In this document: piece by piece, positions 1 through 11,110 of the stretch
Layout: each line of letters starts with the position of its first letter
How positions within the stretch are numbered: the stretch's first letter is position 1
Assembly: GCF_019925205.1 (NCBI RefSeq)
Contig: NC_083561.1
Location: forward strand, 1,301,217 to 1,365,216
From: Metopolophium dirhodum
Taxonomy: Eukaryota > Arthropoda > Insecta > Hemiptera > Aphididae
Length of the DNA stretch: 64,000 nt
Reading direction: 5' to 3'
The notes under the pieces: model-generated
The model's database searches: none
Seen by the model: only the letters and a program-made list of their open reading frames with translations
What the model was told of the DNA's origin: nothing
Made by a program: the position numbers and the translations under genes

Positions 1-922
1 TTAGTTTGCTAAGACTATAGCTGTATGTACATCATAGTTTTCAAAATTTTAAATGTTGTGTTCGTATAATATAGGTAGGCAATCAACGATGATCAATAAT
101 ATATTGAATAGGTACATCAAACAAAATAAATTGGATTGTATGATATTACCTATTCAAAAATATACTTCGTAGTCAATGATTAAAGTACCTATATTTTTCC
201 AAATGTTAAATTATAGAACAAATAAAATAAATTTGAAAATGATAAAATATGCGATATCAGGAAGTATAGTTGATTAAAAAGGAACGGACTCATCGAATCG
301 TGAAAGGGGAAATAAGTCTTCTCCATTGTTGTTTTGACAATCGCTGTAACTGACATATTATACTTTTACCATTGTGGTATCATTTACATGAACTCTGATA
401 TAAGTCCAAATAGGTTTCTTCATTGTATTTTTCCAGTAGTATAGAAAACACGGGTTATGGATCACAATATCACATTTTTATTTATCCAAAAAAGCCCTAA
501 ATATTCTTTTATTTAAATTTTGTCTTTCACATTTTACACAAAAAATTAGTCATTCTGTTAGATTGATACCTACCTATAGTCACCTAAGTAAATTTCTTAA
601 TACTAGTAACTATTGTCTATTTGTCAGGCTATAAACTGGACAATATTAACAGAAGTAATATAAGTAGTAATACTAATTTGTAAGCGTGTAAATCCGTAAA
701 GAATTAGAAAGATACGTCTATACGTATAGTCGTATAGACATATATATAAATATATAGGTATTATGTATACTGATCAGATTAGATGAGTGAACACCGATGA
801 CGTATAAAAAATGTTTTATAACACAAAATACATATTATACATCCTTAAAGACAAACTATTAAATAAATATATACATTTTATTATTTTTATAATGATAGTA
901 TATATATATTTTTTTCAACCAG
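1..922. other. AT-rich non-coding, probable intron or upstream flank
   Basis: No open frame with coding character is visible. The stretch ends in a pyrimidine/AT tract leading into the AG at 921-922 that precedes the first exon. Short TATA-rich runs around 740-760 have no identifiable role. Confidence 0.5.
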
Positions 923-1098
923 ATGGCTACTGTGGAAATAACGGCTTACGGGAGGCCACCGAGTCGTGGAGACATGGCAACAATAATAGATGGACGAAAC
1001 AAACGCCTCAAAATTGGAAAAACAATGAGAAGAACATCGCCAATACCTGTTCTTCCACCTAGAATTCCTACACCTATGCCAAATCTACCGAAAGATAG
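923..1098 (+). CDS. Exon a of an unidentified plus-strand gene
   Basis: The exon follows a T-rich tract and acceptor (TTTTTTTCAACCAG) and ends at a donor AAAGATAG|GTACGT. It begins with ATG directly after the AG, so this is either the initiating codon behind an untranslated first exon or an internal methionine. The 58 codons are basic, then proline-rich: MATVEITAYGRPPSRGDM at the start, a Lys/Arg stretch near residues 26-40, then PIPVLPPRIPTPMPNLP. It ends two bases into a codon, and exon b supplies the third base. GC and codon choice are clearly less AT-biased than the flanks. I see no transmembrane segment or known domain, so no function is assigned. An overlapping frame (811-1062) is a shadow. 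Confidence 0.55.
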
Positions 1099-2856
1099 GT
1101 ACGTTACGTTACTATATAGTTTATAGGTATTACTGAACTACTATACTTACACATTTAAAAATAAAATTCATTATAATACCGATCAATGTAAATTATTATG
1201 CGGTAATTTGACATCCACCTAACAAGTCACAATGTGAAAATGACTAGTTATGAGTTAAAATATAAAATATAAATCACCGCTGGATTGGAACAAATTGGAT
1301 CCAGTATATCAATTATCAACATAGGTAGGAATGTAGGATAGAAAAAAAAACCCAAAATTACTTTTCCTTTTATAATAACATATTAACATGTGAATAGATA
1401 TGAAATATAACTACGGGTACCTATGGTACCTATATACTTTATACTATATATATATATATACTGCAAAGTATATATATATTATAACATAATGCATATTAGT
1501 TATTAAATTATTAGGACCTATATAATATGTATTATGTACTATTTAGGTACATCCATAAAAAGGTACGTACTTTAGAACTTACATCATATAATACCTATAT
1601 TTTACTCACGCTAGTTGAAAGGTATAATTGTATAACAACTGAATATTGTATAAGTAGTGCATTCTAAGGTATTATATTTTATAAAATTTAGAAAAAATGA
1701 AATATTATACGTAACAATACGCATTGAATTGTTTTATAACTATAAAATGGTTTTATTGAAATTTTCAGTTCATACCTAACACGGGTAGTTTAAAAGATCA
1801 CCTCTGCAGTTTTCCAAACTTAGTTCATAGTCATCTAATGGTTTTGATTTTGATTTCATATTTAAATAATAATCACAAGATAAGTCACAAGAATAATATG
1901 TATGGTAAAAGTGCATGGAAGAAGAAAGATGCCCTACCCCACCTGCGACCTAATTTTTTTTCTCCAAATAAAATATATAAATTGCTGCTTATATTAACTT
2001 TAAAAATACAATAATAATTGAAAAGGATCGTGTTATCGAAAATTCTGCTCCCTGCCAGCAAAGTTTGTCCATGCCTATGCGTATTGCTTAAGATCCTGTC
2101 CAATGTTTCTTGACTTACAGTGCTACACAACAATGACTTAGCGTTTGTATTGTTTCGAAGTTTGCAAAAGCATATCCTACAAAAATAAATGGTGACCTAC
2201 CGGTTTTTAAAATAAATATCTTTAATGATTTGAAAACAATGGAAAATACCGACTGTATGCCTGTATATCAAAAAGGGTAAGAGAATACTGAACAATCGTA
2301 AATTCATAATATAAACAAACGAGTAGCCAGTAGCTAGGTATACAGGGCAGATTGAGGCCCTGCAGACCTATGTGGGCTAGTTTTTATGCCTCCCATTTTT
2401 TTTTTGTAGGTAAATAAAAAGGTTTACATACACTAGTTGCATCTGATGATTAAGTAGTTCATAATTACATACAAGTTGCTTCTCAAATATGTTCACACAA
2501 GTTGTCACACTATAGTCGTCTCCAATTTGGAATTAAGCAGTCGACAGTGGTTCGTAAACTTCTCAAAAATATACCACATAAATTAATTAATTTATGTATA
2601 CCTGCATAATATAAGCATTGTGTTATAATTAAAAAAAATTAAGATCGCGCTAACTTAAATATTTAATATGATACGAATTAATGCATTAATGATAAATATT
2701 AGTCTTATATGTAGGTAATAGATATTTTTTGATTTTATTATAGTAAACAACGAGGTTTAAAGTTTAAAGTTTAGGGAGTAGAAATAATTTCATAGTAAAT
2801 TTATATCGAGAATAATTTACCTATCGTCACGTTCTCCGATATGGTCGCGTACTCAC
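1099..2856. other. Intron, AT-rich
   Basis: Intron of the plus-strand gene between exons a and b, up to the antisense cadherin relic. A minus-strand open stretch at about 1990-2133 (residues like SQETLDRILSNTHRHGQTLL) looks somewhat coding but has no convincing acceptor and is left uncalled. A long T run occurs near 2397. Confidence 0.45.
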
Positions 2857-3196
2857 GTAGTTGAACGCGGGTTGGTTGTCGTTTACGTCGAGCACCATCA
2901 CGTTGACCGTCATATGGCTCCCTTGAGCGAGGACAGGCCGCCGTCGTACGCCTCGATCACCAGCGTGTACGACGTCCGCGTCTCTCTGTCCAACGGCTGC
3001 ACTCGTGTCCTGTTCCGCTATCAAGTCCGTGTCCACCGCGGTTCCGTCACTGGCACGAACAGGTATGGCGGCCAGCTGTTCTGGGACCCGCCGCCGATGA
3101 AACCGATCCTGGTGCCGACCCGGACCACAGTCACAACCATCGCGGCAGGCCCATCGCCGTCGTTCTAATGACTAATACCACTGCATCGTCGGCCAC
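2857..3196 (-). pseudogene. Frame-disrupted cadherin-repeat exon, antisense within an intron
   Basis: Reading the minus strand, an acceptor-like GACTTTCAG precedes 3196 and a consensus donor GTGAGT follows 2857, so exon borders survive. The end reads VNVMVLDVNDNQPAFNY, the calcium-binding DVNDNxPxF signature closing a cadherin (EC) repeat. Just upstream, in another frame, is QPLDRETRTSYTLVIEAYDG, the LDRE...Y.L...A.DGG core of the same repeat. The two frames meet at about 2908-2911, where GCCATATGACG looks like a 2-bp AT duplication. Further upstream the LDRE frame carries TGA and TAG codons and the sense jumps frame again. It is much more GC-rich than its surroundings. Preserved splice borders argue for a segmental copy of a genomic cadherin exon, not a retrocopy. 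The parent gene (fat, dachsous, flamingo or other) cannot be told from one repeat. Confidence 0.8.
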
Positions 3197-3307
3197 CTGA
3201 AAGTCAACGATAATAAAGAATATTAACAAATCGTTATTTTAGGAATAGGTACATTGTTGGTAATATTGGTATATATAGTTAGGTCATAAATCCGGATTCA
3301 CAGCTAT

Positions 3308-3489
3308 GTCGTGTGTCGTGTCGTGCGAGGGCGTGGTAACTATGGTTAAAACTGGTAACCATATTGGTTTAAAAGTTTTGGTATCGTAAATTCATGGTAT
3401 ACTCGGTTGCAACTTGGTTATTACATGATACCATTAATGTAACTTCCAATCACACAATGCGATTTGATCGACACGGCACGACACACGAC
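3308..3489. mobile_element. 182-bp MITE with GTCGTGTGTCGTG termini
   Basis: The left end GTCGTGTGTCGTGTCGTG is matched inverted by the right end CACGGCACGACACACGAC with one mismatch. The interior has further imperfect symmetry of the GGTAACCAT/GGTATCATG kind. There is no coding capacity. I see no clear target-site duplication, so the superfamily is not assigned. It sits in the intron between the cadherin relic and exon b. Confidence 0.6.
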
Positions 3490-3645
3490 CGCGACGTATT
3501 TATGTTGGTATTTCTGAAAGTTTGTTTGTTGTACAAATAGCACATAGTTTGTAAATATTATTTTGTGTTTAAATTTTAAAAAAATATGTAATTTTATTAT
3601 TGGTGTCCATTGAAAAGTAAAAATAATAAGACTTTATTTTTACAG

Positions 3646-3769
3646 TTCCTCGAAACTAAAAATTGCCAAATACGAAAAGACATATCAATCTTCTTTAGCG
3701 GCTCGTATGTTACTATTTACGACTGGAGGAGATTCAGAAAAAGAAAACGGGAAACGTATTTTAAATAAG
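3646..3769 (+). CDS. Exon b of the unidentified plus-strand gene
   Basis: The acceptor TTTATTTTTACAG precedes 3646 and the donor AAATAAG|GTAATG follows 3769. The first base completes the codon split from exon a (AG|T, Ser), then 41 codons stay open: SSKLKIAKYEKTYQSSLAAR and then MLLFTTGGDSEKENGKRILN. Together the exons give about 100 residues in phase, which supports a single gene. The product looks hydrophilic and charged, with no membrane segment. The exon leaves in phase 0; no phase-compatible next exon was recognised downstream, so the following intron is long or the next exon is short. Family unknown. Confidence 0.6.
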
Positions 3770-4035
3770 GTAATGCATTTACAAATATATAATAACATAT
3801 TAATACCGTTGGTAAGCAATAACCAATTATGCATTTTTCTAATAAAATTCATTATTATTATAAATGTGATATATCTATTGTCGTGCTTATATTTTAGTAC
3901 TAGGAAATTGATCTGTTCTTAATCTGATGTTGAAATTGTAACTTTTTATTGGTACATATTTTGTCTTGTTCTAAATAATTGTTGTAAACCTATGTTCATT
4001 TTGTAATAGTTTTCCAATAAATGTCATCTGCGGAG
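3770..4035. other. Intronic sequence
   Basis: Downstream intron of exon b, AT-rich, nothing recognisable before the repeat at 4036. Confidence 0.4.
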
Positions 4036-4282
4036 CAGCGTTTCTCAACCTTTTTAAAGCTACTCCCAAAATAGGTGTAAAATAAAACCAGTCATCCCCC
4101 CCCCCCTGGCCCCTGCCCCCTTATAAAGAATCGAAATATCGGATAAGCAATCTCATATACTATTTTGATTTATACATTTTACTTTATTATTCATAAGGCA
4201 GACGAATGAAAGATTATTGTTTTTCTACATTTGACCGTTTAATTATTTCTGACCGATGCGACCCTCAGGTCGAGCAACTCTG
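4036..4282. mobile_element. Decayed hAT-like non-autonomous element
   Basis: The left end CAGCGTTTCTCAACC resembles the CAGxGGTTCTCAACC termini of hAT-type elements. The right end GGTCGAGCAACTCTG is its inverted form with three mismatches in 15. An 11-base C run lies inside at 4096-4106. No 8-bp target duplication is visible, consistent with age or with a slightly wrong boundary. Confidence 0.45.
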
Positions 4283-6080
4283 ATCATTACAATGGGACGC
4301 GATTATGTTAAAATGAATAAATAATTGTCGAAATGCGTACTATAATGTCTTGAATAAAATATAATATTATATCATATTTCGTAGGTATAATCGTATAGAC
4401 TATATTTAGTCATCTCAGCATGATGGACTCGGAATGCTATGCAAGTAAACTTACCGTAATAATGTGTTAGTTAGATAGCGCTCGAGTAGTAATGTTGTCT
4501 CATGTCCGATAGATAGCGCATGGGTATTCAGTTTTGTTTCACCCAGCTTTATGTTTACAATTATTATTATTTTAAACTTTCTGCAGCTATTAATTAACCA
4601 TTAACTGTGCATTGATTGGACTTTGAGTGATATAAATATAACAATAACTCGTGAGCTATACAAATGAAATCATTTTACAGATTTTGCTCATGGGGTATTA
4701 TAATTTTTTAATTTGGTAATTGTTTTATAATTCATACCATATAATAATAATTTATAATATTCATATTGTTTTAAAGTCTGTAAGAGTTAAAATCCAATAA
4801 CTAGCTAAACATTTTCTTTACTTTAATCAAAAATAATACATTTCAAAAATATCCAAGTATAGAAAAATTATTATTCAAATTGTTTAAATTTGTTCTCAAG
4901 TGTCTTATCTAAATATTTAAGTTTGGAATATATTGAACTTTTTTTATTCATGAATTATAATTCGTAATTTATTAAAATAGGATGTAGCCATAGGCGTGTT
5001 TAAAACTTTTTCGCATATCTGGCCAAGCGTAATTTTTTGGGAAGTTTCTGACATGAAATCAGTTTCCTCACCATACAGGGGTGAATTGACAGCATATCGG
5101 GAATTCAGGAACTTTCCCGATGGGCCTTTTAATAGTATTTCATGAAATAAATTATATCATAATATTGACAAAATGTTGAGTTATGATTTTAAATATTCGG
5201 AAGTTGCACTATCACTGTAAGACCCAGGTGGTAACTAAAAAATAAATAATCAACTCATTTCTAACCTAGTTAAGTTAGTATTTTTCTCCATATTATGTAA
5301 CTTAAAACTTTTAAAGAGAAATTTGTTGTTTTTTATCTATTAACTTATTATATCTGACCGTTCTTAACGTTGACTTAACTTAACTATATCAAGTTAATGT
5401 TTATCATTAAATAGCACACTTTTGAAATTGATCAATTCAAAACATTTACTGTATACCAATTAATAATATTGTGATGGATAAAGTTGTTGAAACTTAAAAT
5501 CACGGAGAGAAAGTTTATAAAAAAATAATCAAATACCTATAGCTATATATTTTTTATTTAGCATGTTTTCCGCCTTTTAATTTGGTTAATAATTAAATGC
5601 GCTTAACTTAAGACTTGAAAAAAATAATAAAGATATTAGATACAGCAAAGAACATTTTTTTTATTAAAACAATAAAAATATGTTAGCTGATTGAAATGTA
5701 GAATTATATTTCCGAGGACGTAAAATATCACCAATATGGCATTCACAAAAATTAGTTACACGCAAAAAAAATCAAATGTTAATTTCAAATTTGCAGGTCT
5801 GGTCTCAGGTTAGACACGCATAAACGCTAATGAATATAACATACTATACTGCAATATTTATTATATTGTTATGTACCTGAATACATAATGCTGGTATTAG
5901 GTAGGTATTATTATATATTTTTGATAGGGTATCAAATTAAATAATATTAATTAGTTTAATTATGTAGTCAGAAAAAAAGATGTTATCGTTGTTTTGGATT
6001 TTTTTTCATAGTCACGTCAATACTTTGTAGGTTAATTCGCTAAAATTATCTCATATAAAAGCATATTATAGAATACCTAT
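4283..6080. other. AT-rich non-coding
   Basis: No coding block, splice-bounded frame or inverted-repeat element was found in this 1.8 kb. It is dominated by AT tracts. Confidence 0.4.
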
Positions 6081-6492
6081 ATATCGATGGTTAAGCGCAC
6101 ACATGTGTTATGTAAAAATTTATGCATTTTTCAAGAATGGCATTCAAAGATTTAGAAGGATGTAAAGAGAAATAATTTTAACAATTTCTTGTCAAATACA
6201 TTATATTTAAAATCGTTAACTTCCTGAGAATAATAATATAACAAAATAAAATCATTAATTATAATAACCAACTTAGAATAATTGATTTCAATTAATTAAG
6301 CCATCACTTACCACAAATGGCAGGGTAATTAAAGTATTTATCACATTTGTTACTACATAATAACTTATTAAACAATTACAATTCATGGTAATATTAACAT
6401 AGTCAAGTCTTTTGAAAGTAAGGAACTTAAGTCTTTAAGTTATAAGTTATTAATTTATAACAATGTATTGTTACTAGATACTAAATAAAAAA

Positions 6493-6616
6493 AAATGTCT
6501 TCCCTTAGTTTAAATTTAACTTAAGTATTTACCTAATACTTAACTAAATATTAAAAATGTCTTCCCTTAGTTTAAATTTAAGTTAAGTATTTACCTAATA
6601 CTTAACTAAATATTAA
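6493..6616. repeat. Two tandem 62-bp units
   Basis: The unit starting near AAATGTCTTCCCTTAG occurs twice back to back with one visible difference (AACTT versus AAGTT). Each unit also contains the inverted words ACTTAAGTATT and AATACTTAACT. The duplication lies just inside the transposon's open frame end. Confidence 0.9.
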
Positions 6617-6687
6617 AATTAATTAAAATAAAATTGAATGTCAGTAATAATTGCACTTTTAAATTAATGTAATTTTCAATCACACTT

Positions 6688-7059
6688 TTACTCATCATCA
6701 TAATCATCATCAGATACCCTATTTGAAATATTTTTTTTCGCTGTAGGAATTTCTTCAAAGAAGTGTGTATACTCTTCTGGTATAACATTTTTGTCAAGTA
6801 ATGACATCAAATCTTTCTTTTTTTCTGCACTTATTAATAGTTTTTTCTCATAAAGCTGTTTTGGGACTATAGTCGACCAATCTAATGTGTCTTTATGTTG
6901 AAGTCTTGTTTTTTTATCTAGAGTTATATCTATTTCCAAAAATGGTGAATCGTATCGTAAAAATACCGCATTAAAATAATAACAATTAATATTATTATTA
7001 TTATATTGATAATGTAGAATGATTGTGCTGTCCAAATACAATAATACCAGGCAAAACAT
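6688..7059 (-). CDS. Transposon-internal 123-codon frame, probable remnant of the element's protein
   Basis: The frame starts at an ATG at 7057-7059 and ends inside the element. Residues 1-33 are hydrophobic or low-complexity (an Asn run from an AT repeat) and may not be genuine. From about residue 35 it reads as protein: RYDSPFLEIDITLDKKTRL, then WSTIVPKQLYEKKLLISAEK, then DLMSLLDKNVIPEEYTHFFE, and an acidic end SDDDYDDE. The helix-rich, Lys/Glu-rich tail followed by a proline and a short acidic end could be the C-terminal part of a transposase or accessory protein, but I cannot name the family and no DDE-type catalytic core is present. Given the element's small size it is likely a deletion derivative of a longer autonomous copy. 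Confidence 0.45.
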   Translation of the reverse strand: MFCLVLLYLDSTIILHYQYNNNNINCYYFNAVFLRYDSPFLEIDITLDKKTRLQHKDTLDWSTIVPKQLYEKKLLISAEKKKDLMSLLDKNVIPEEYTHFFEEIPTAKKNISNRVSDDDYDDE

Positions 7060-7400
7060 AATTATTTATACAAAATTCTTATAATAGAATATTGTATTAT
7101 CTACTGGGAAAAATGTGTTAAATTACATAACCGTCATTGTGGCAAATGTGGTAAGTGCTTTTATCACATATGAATTATATGATATTACTAGAACAAATGT
7201 GATAAGTGCTCTTATCACATATGGGATAGATACTAGAGCAAATACAACATCTGACCATACAATTATATGACGTCACAAGAGTATTTCATATACCTCATTT
7301 GTGCACATAAGAATACACAATTTGAAATATTTATTTCATTACATAACACATTTTACACAAAATTTGTACTTAACACATGTGTGCACTTAACCATCGATAT

Positions 7401-7991
7401 GTAACTACTGTCTATACGTTTATACCGTTTATATTTATTGATCACATTTGCTATTTTATATGAGGTACCTACCAGCTACGACCTACCCATATCAAAAAAT
7501 ATTTCTTTTAAAGAAACATGATTTTTATGGCATAGATTAAATACAATATTTTTCTTTTAAATTATATTTGTTTTCTTATTTATCTTATTTTTTAAATGTA
7601 TTATCAAAATGGTATTTTAAAGAATATGTTTTATCACGTTGTAACTTGTATACAATTTAAAAACAAAAAATAAAGTTGAAACAATTTTTGAAATGCCCAA
7701 CATACAAAAGTTGCAGTGAGGTCGATGCAAGCTGTTTTTTCAGTCAAAACAATTATACGAATGAAACATTTTCCGGTGCGTTGCGTGCTGTGGCGGTGTA
7801 ATAATGCGCTGTATGCATTCTTGATTATTAAAACGCTCAACGGTTTGGACACTCGTAAAAGTTTACGATGTCTGGTAAAGGATGTGAGAAGGAAGGGTGA
7901 AACAGCACAAAGGGTCCAAAGTGCAATTTCGTTGTGTTCAGTCCCTGTAGCATCATTTTTTCATGGTTGAACTTGAAGGAGGAATTCTTAC
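7401..7991. other. Intergenic or 3' flank, moderate GC
   Basis: On the minus strand a pyrimidine-rich acceptor (CTTCTCACATCCTTTACCAG) ends just before about 7880. It would give Thr-Ser-stop immediately after the exon at 7992-8055, so this stretch may include a terminal exon and 3' untranslated region. The overlapping 70-90-codon frames on both strands have no independent support. Confidence 0.25.
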
Positions 7992-8055
7992 CTGGTACAA
8001 GATGGATTTTCTCGATTCGGTCAAACGAAATTTTTGCCCATAAAATTGGTATTTA
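7992..8055 (-). CDS. Candidate short minus-strand exon
   Basis: The acceptor TATTCACAACAG precedes 8055 and a strong donor CCAG|GTAAGAAT follows 7992. Of three frames only one is open, giving KYQFYGQKFRLTESRKSILY then Gln, entering after two bases of the first codon. The downstream acceptor near 7880 would end the protein two residues later. The exon is only 64 bases, so chance cannot be excluded. Family unknown. Confidence 0.3.
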
Positions 8056-9177
8056 CTGTTGTGAATACGAGATGTTTATAAACGATAACGAGTGTCTATA
8101 ACGGAGATGACTCAGCTATAATATGCTATTGAGAGGGTGTGATGGTATATCACCTAAATCCTGTCATCGGCGATAAAAACAGATCTCACGGTGTTTCCCC
8201 TACATCACCCTCTAGTTAGTGTAGTTAAATAAATTATCTCCAGATTTATAATATAATATATACAAGAGGGCGGCTCAGTTACACAGCATATTTATATGTA
8301 CGTAGGCGATCATACCCCCAAACATAAAAGCCATAAATATTCGGTACTTTTCGAAAATTTAGCACAAATCCAATTAGCATGAATCATTTATAATTCGTAA
8401 CACACACTTTAAATAGGTAATCATGGTAATCATGTTATTGGTAAAAGTATCAAAACTCGAGTTAAAATTAATTTCCTAGTAGGTGTAAAGTTATTTCTCA
8501 TGAGTAAAAAAAATGTCCAATGTCAATAATATAAATAGAAATATTTATAATATTTATATTTATTCATTTATGATATAAATATATGTACCTACCAAAACTA
8601 ATTTTTTTTTTAGATTTTGCTTGAACAATTATATTGTTAAATTAATCATACATTTTTATATTGTTCGTGTATTATGCATGAAATTGGAAATATTTGTATG
8701 ATTTTATTGTATTAAATTTTTGAATTGAAAAATAGCTATAGTTTAAACTTAGCTATAGTTTAAAGATATTTAAAAACATATCAAAATTATAATGAAGGCA
8801 AAGTATTAAATTATTATTTATTGCGACATCACAAATATGAATGATATTTTTAATAGCATGTAATTTTATGTTTAACGCATAAATATTTTTTGCAACATTA
8901 GTATGAATATAAATGTTTTTTGATTCTTGGTATCGCTATTAAAATATTTACCACACCCCCATAACCTTATAGGCAGCGCAGGCGAGACGACAAAATTCTG
9001 TAAAAACCGTTTTTGCACGCAAATGAATGTCATGCGAACGCTGCAAGGGACAGTTGTGTAAATTTATGCTAATCGGGTAAATTTAAACAATTTAGAAAAA
9101 AAGTTAAAATGTTTAATAGGTAGTGTTGACGTGATATGTTTGTTAAAAATTCTCCATAATATTTTCATTTTATACAC

Positions 9178-9217
9178 CGCAGTTGCCAGTTCATTACGTC
9201 AATGCAGCCTGTAGGTA
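9178..9217 (-). CDS. Possible 40-base minus-strand exon upstream of 8055
   Basis: A good acceptor (AATTATATTTCAG) precedes 9217 and a weaker donor GCG|GTGTAT follows 9178. The frame PTGCIDVMNWQL leaves two bases (CG) that join the T at 8055 to make Arg, giving ...NWQLRKYQFYG... in phase. The phase match is the main support; at 40 bases with a non-ideal donor this is weak. Confidence 0.2.
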
Positions 9218-10849
9218 CTGAAATATAATTGTATTCATAAAATAAACTTTAAAATTCAGAAACTCTCAATATAATCAATAGCAAATAGAAGTCGGATTCT
9301 TGAATTACGATTGCGGTTACAAGAATATTGGATACATATTATAATATTATACCTACTCTGCATGCATTCCATATTTAAAAATAATACATAGGTATTAGTT
9401 CTTTATGAAAAAAAAATGATCAATAATAATAAAAGTTCCCTTGAGTATTATTTATAAGTTCTATCAATAGATATATTTATTTTATTTTATTGAAATACAC
9501 GCTCGACGGCCTTAAGTACAGCTAGTACCTAACCCCTATAATACATATTTGATACTTGGAAATTTTTTAAAATAAAGTAATATACATTTAATGTTATATT
9601 TCTTAATATTAACTATGGTACGAGATTACAATCGATAAATAACAATACTAAATATTATAAATTATAATAGTAAAACTATTTGTTAAATTACCAATACATA
9701 AATGATACAAATTATAAAAATAATTGGAACAATGATGTATAGGCTCGTATTGTCGCTTGAGAGGAATGAAAAATGTCTATTTTATTTTGTAGATTGGTAC
9801 AAGAGACTAAAGTCCTGTTAGATAATATAGGAAAATAAAGAACCGTATACAATTCTGTGTTTTTATATAAAAACTAATATGTGAATATTGAGAAAATTAA
9901 GTATAAAGCAATGAGTTAAATTGTTCAATTTAATTCTTTCATCGAACTCGTTATTTATAAGTAAATCAAAATACGAATTTATAACTTATTATTCAAATGT
10001 GTCTAAAGTGACTTATTAGGTATTCTGATAGTAAAAGCGTCATTGTAAATATATAGCTAATTTTTTCCTTCCTTTTCCAAACGATTGTCTTTAGTATTCC
10101 TTACATGTTGTTCCGGTTTCTCCCCATACATGCTGGTCAGTCACATTAAGTCGTCTCGTAGAAATATCCTCGAAAACCATTTGCAGCCATGCAATTTCCC
10201 AACCCAACTGAATGCGATTTTTATTCTTTTTTTTTATCCTAGTGAAGGTTCTTATACGTGCATGGAATATTCAACGACATTTTCCACGTAATTGTTTTTT
10301 AACGATGTCAACACATTTCTAGTATAATCTGCTAGGTAAATGTTGAATATTTGTTTCGAAAGAAGAATTATTATTAGTTGTTCATACAAATAAAAGTATG
10401 CACTATTGATCATCACAATAATTACTTCACTGGTGATAATTATTTTCATATTTATTGGATGCAGTAGTTCAAAGTGGACAGTGGTGACTTACCTACTTAG
10501 AATGTGAGAGTCTATATTTTTCAAATAGTTGATAGTCGAATCAATAAGCGAATTTATAAATAGTTATAATATTTATATTGAGATCAAGTGTTATATTAAT
10601 TTTAAAAATTAACCAATTATCAAGATATTTGATTAATAATAATCATTACTTATGTTACCCTTAATGGTAGTTTAATATTCGGTATATTGTTTTGATAAAT
10701 TAATAAATGATTTTAAAATTTATTTCTTAAAGACATGATTTTAAAAAAAGTCTGATTAAATTAAGTATAGGTACCCCTATAATTTATTATGCTCAAAACA
10801 TTAATTTATACTTTTAATTTTATTTTTACACAAAAGAATTTAAATACTG
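9218..10849. other. AT-rich non-coding
   Basis: No supported gene. A short open frame near 10085-10291 has no splice support or coding character. Confidence 0.4.
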
Positions 10850-11110
10850 GGTGTTCTCTTTCATGTTCTCTATCCCAGTATACGCCTGCAGTACTTATAT
10901 GAAATATACATTTTTGTATCAGAAAAACGATTCTGGGCGATGCTAGATTAAGATTAAATCATTCAATGTTATAATTAATATATTGATAATAAGACGATTT
11001 AAAGTTTTAAGTACTAAACATTATGTGGTCGACTTTTTTCAATTAAGTTTTAAATTGAGTTTATCTACACATTTTTATACGCGTAATTAATTAACTTCAT
11101 CGGAACAATT
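10850..11110 (+). repeat. Dispersed repeat, copy A
   Basis: The segment includes AGTATACGCCTGCAGTAC, AAAACGATTCTGGGCGATGC and TCGACTTTTTTCAATTAAG. The same words recur in the same order, inverted, at 20270-20555. The AACGATTCTGAGCG core also appears in other repeats of the window. No terminal inverted repeats or coding were seen, so the class is unknown. Confidence 0.7.

Larger units (their letters stand above)
6081..7400. mobile_element. 1.32-kb DNA transposon with 40-bp terminal inverted repeats
   Basis: The left terminus 6081-6120 and the inverted right terminus 7361-7400 agree at 37 of 40 positions, starting ATATCGATGGTTAAG. The outermost ATAT is self-complementary, so it may be repeat or target duplication and the exact edge is uncertain. 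Near the right end two hairpin units 51 bp apart (7146-7169 and 7197-7220) have ATGTGATAAG/CTTATCACAT stems. Related ACCACAAAT/ATCACATTTG words occur near the left end (6310-6350), as expected for subterminal transposase-binding repeats. A 62-bp tandem duplication and a 123-codon minus-strand frame lie inside. Superfamily not assigned. Confidence 0.8.

Noticed and set aside
811..1062. 83-codon plus-strand frame overlapping exon a
   Set aside because: Starts in AT-rich intron and crosses the acceptor of exon a in another frame.
2872..3168. 98-codon plus-strand frame
   Set aside because: Antisense shadow of the cadherin relic, whose minus-strand signatures are unmistakable.
8131..8220. Inverted words GAGAGGGTGTGATG / CATCACCCTCT
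   Set aside because: Possible decayed element, but only about 11 bases pair and no flanks support it.
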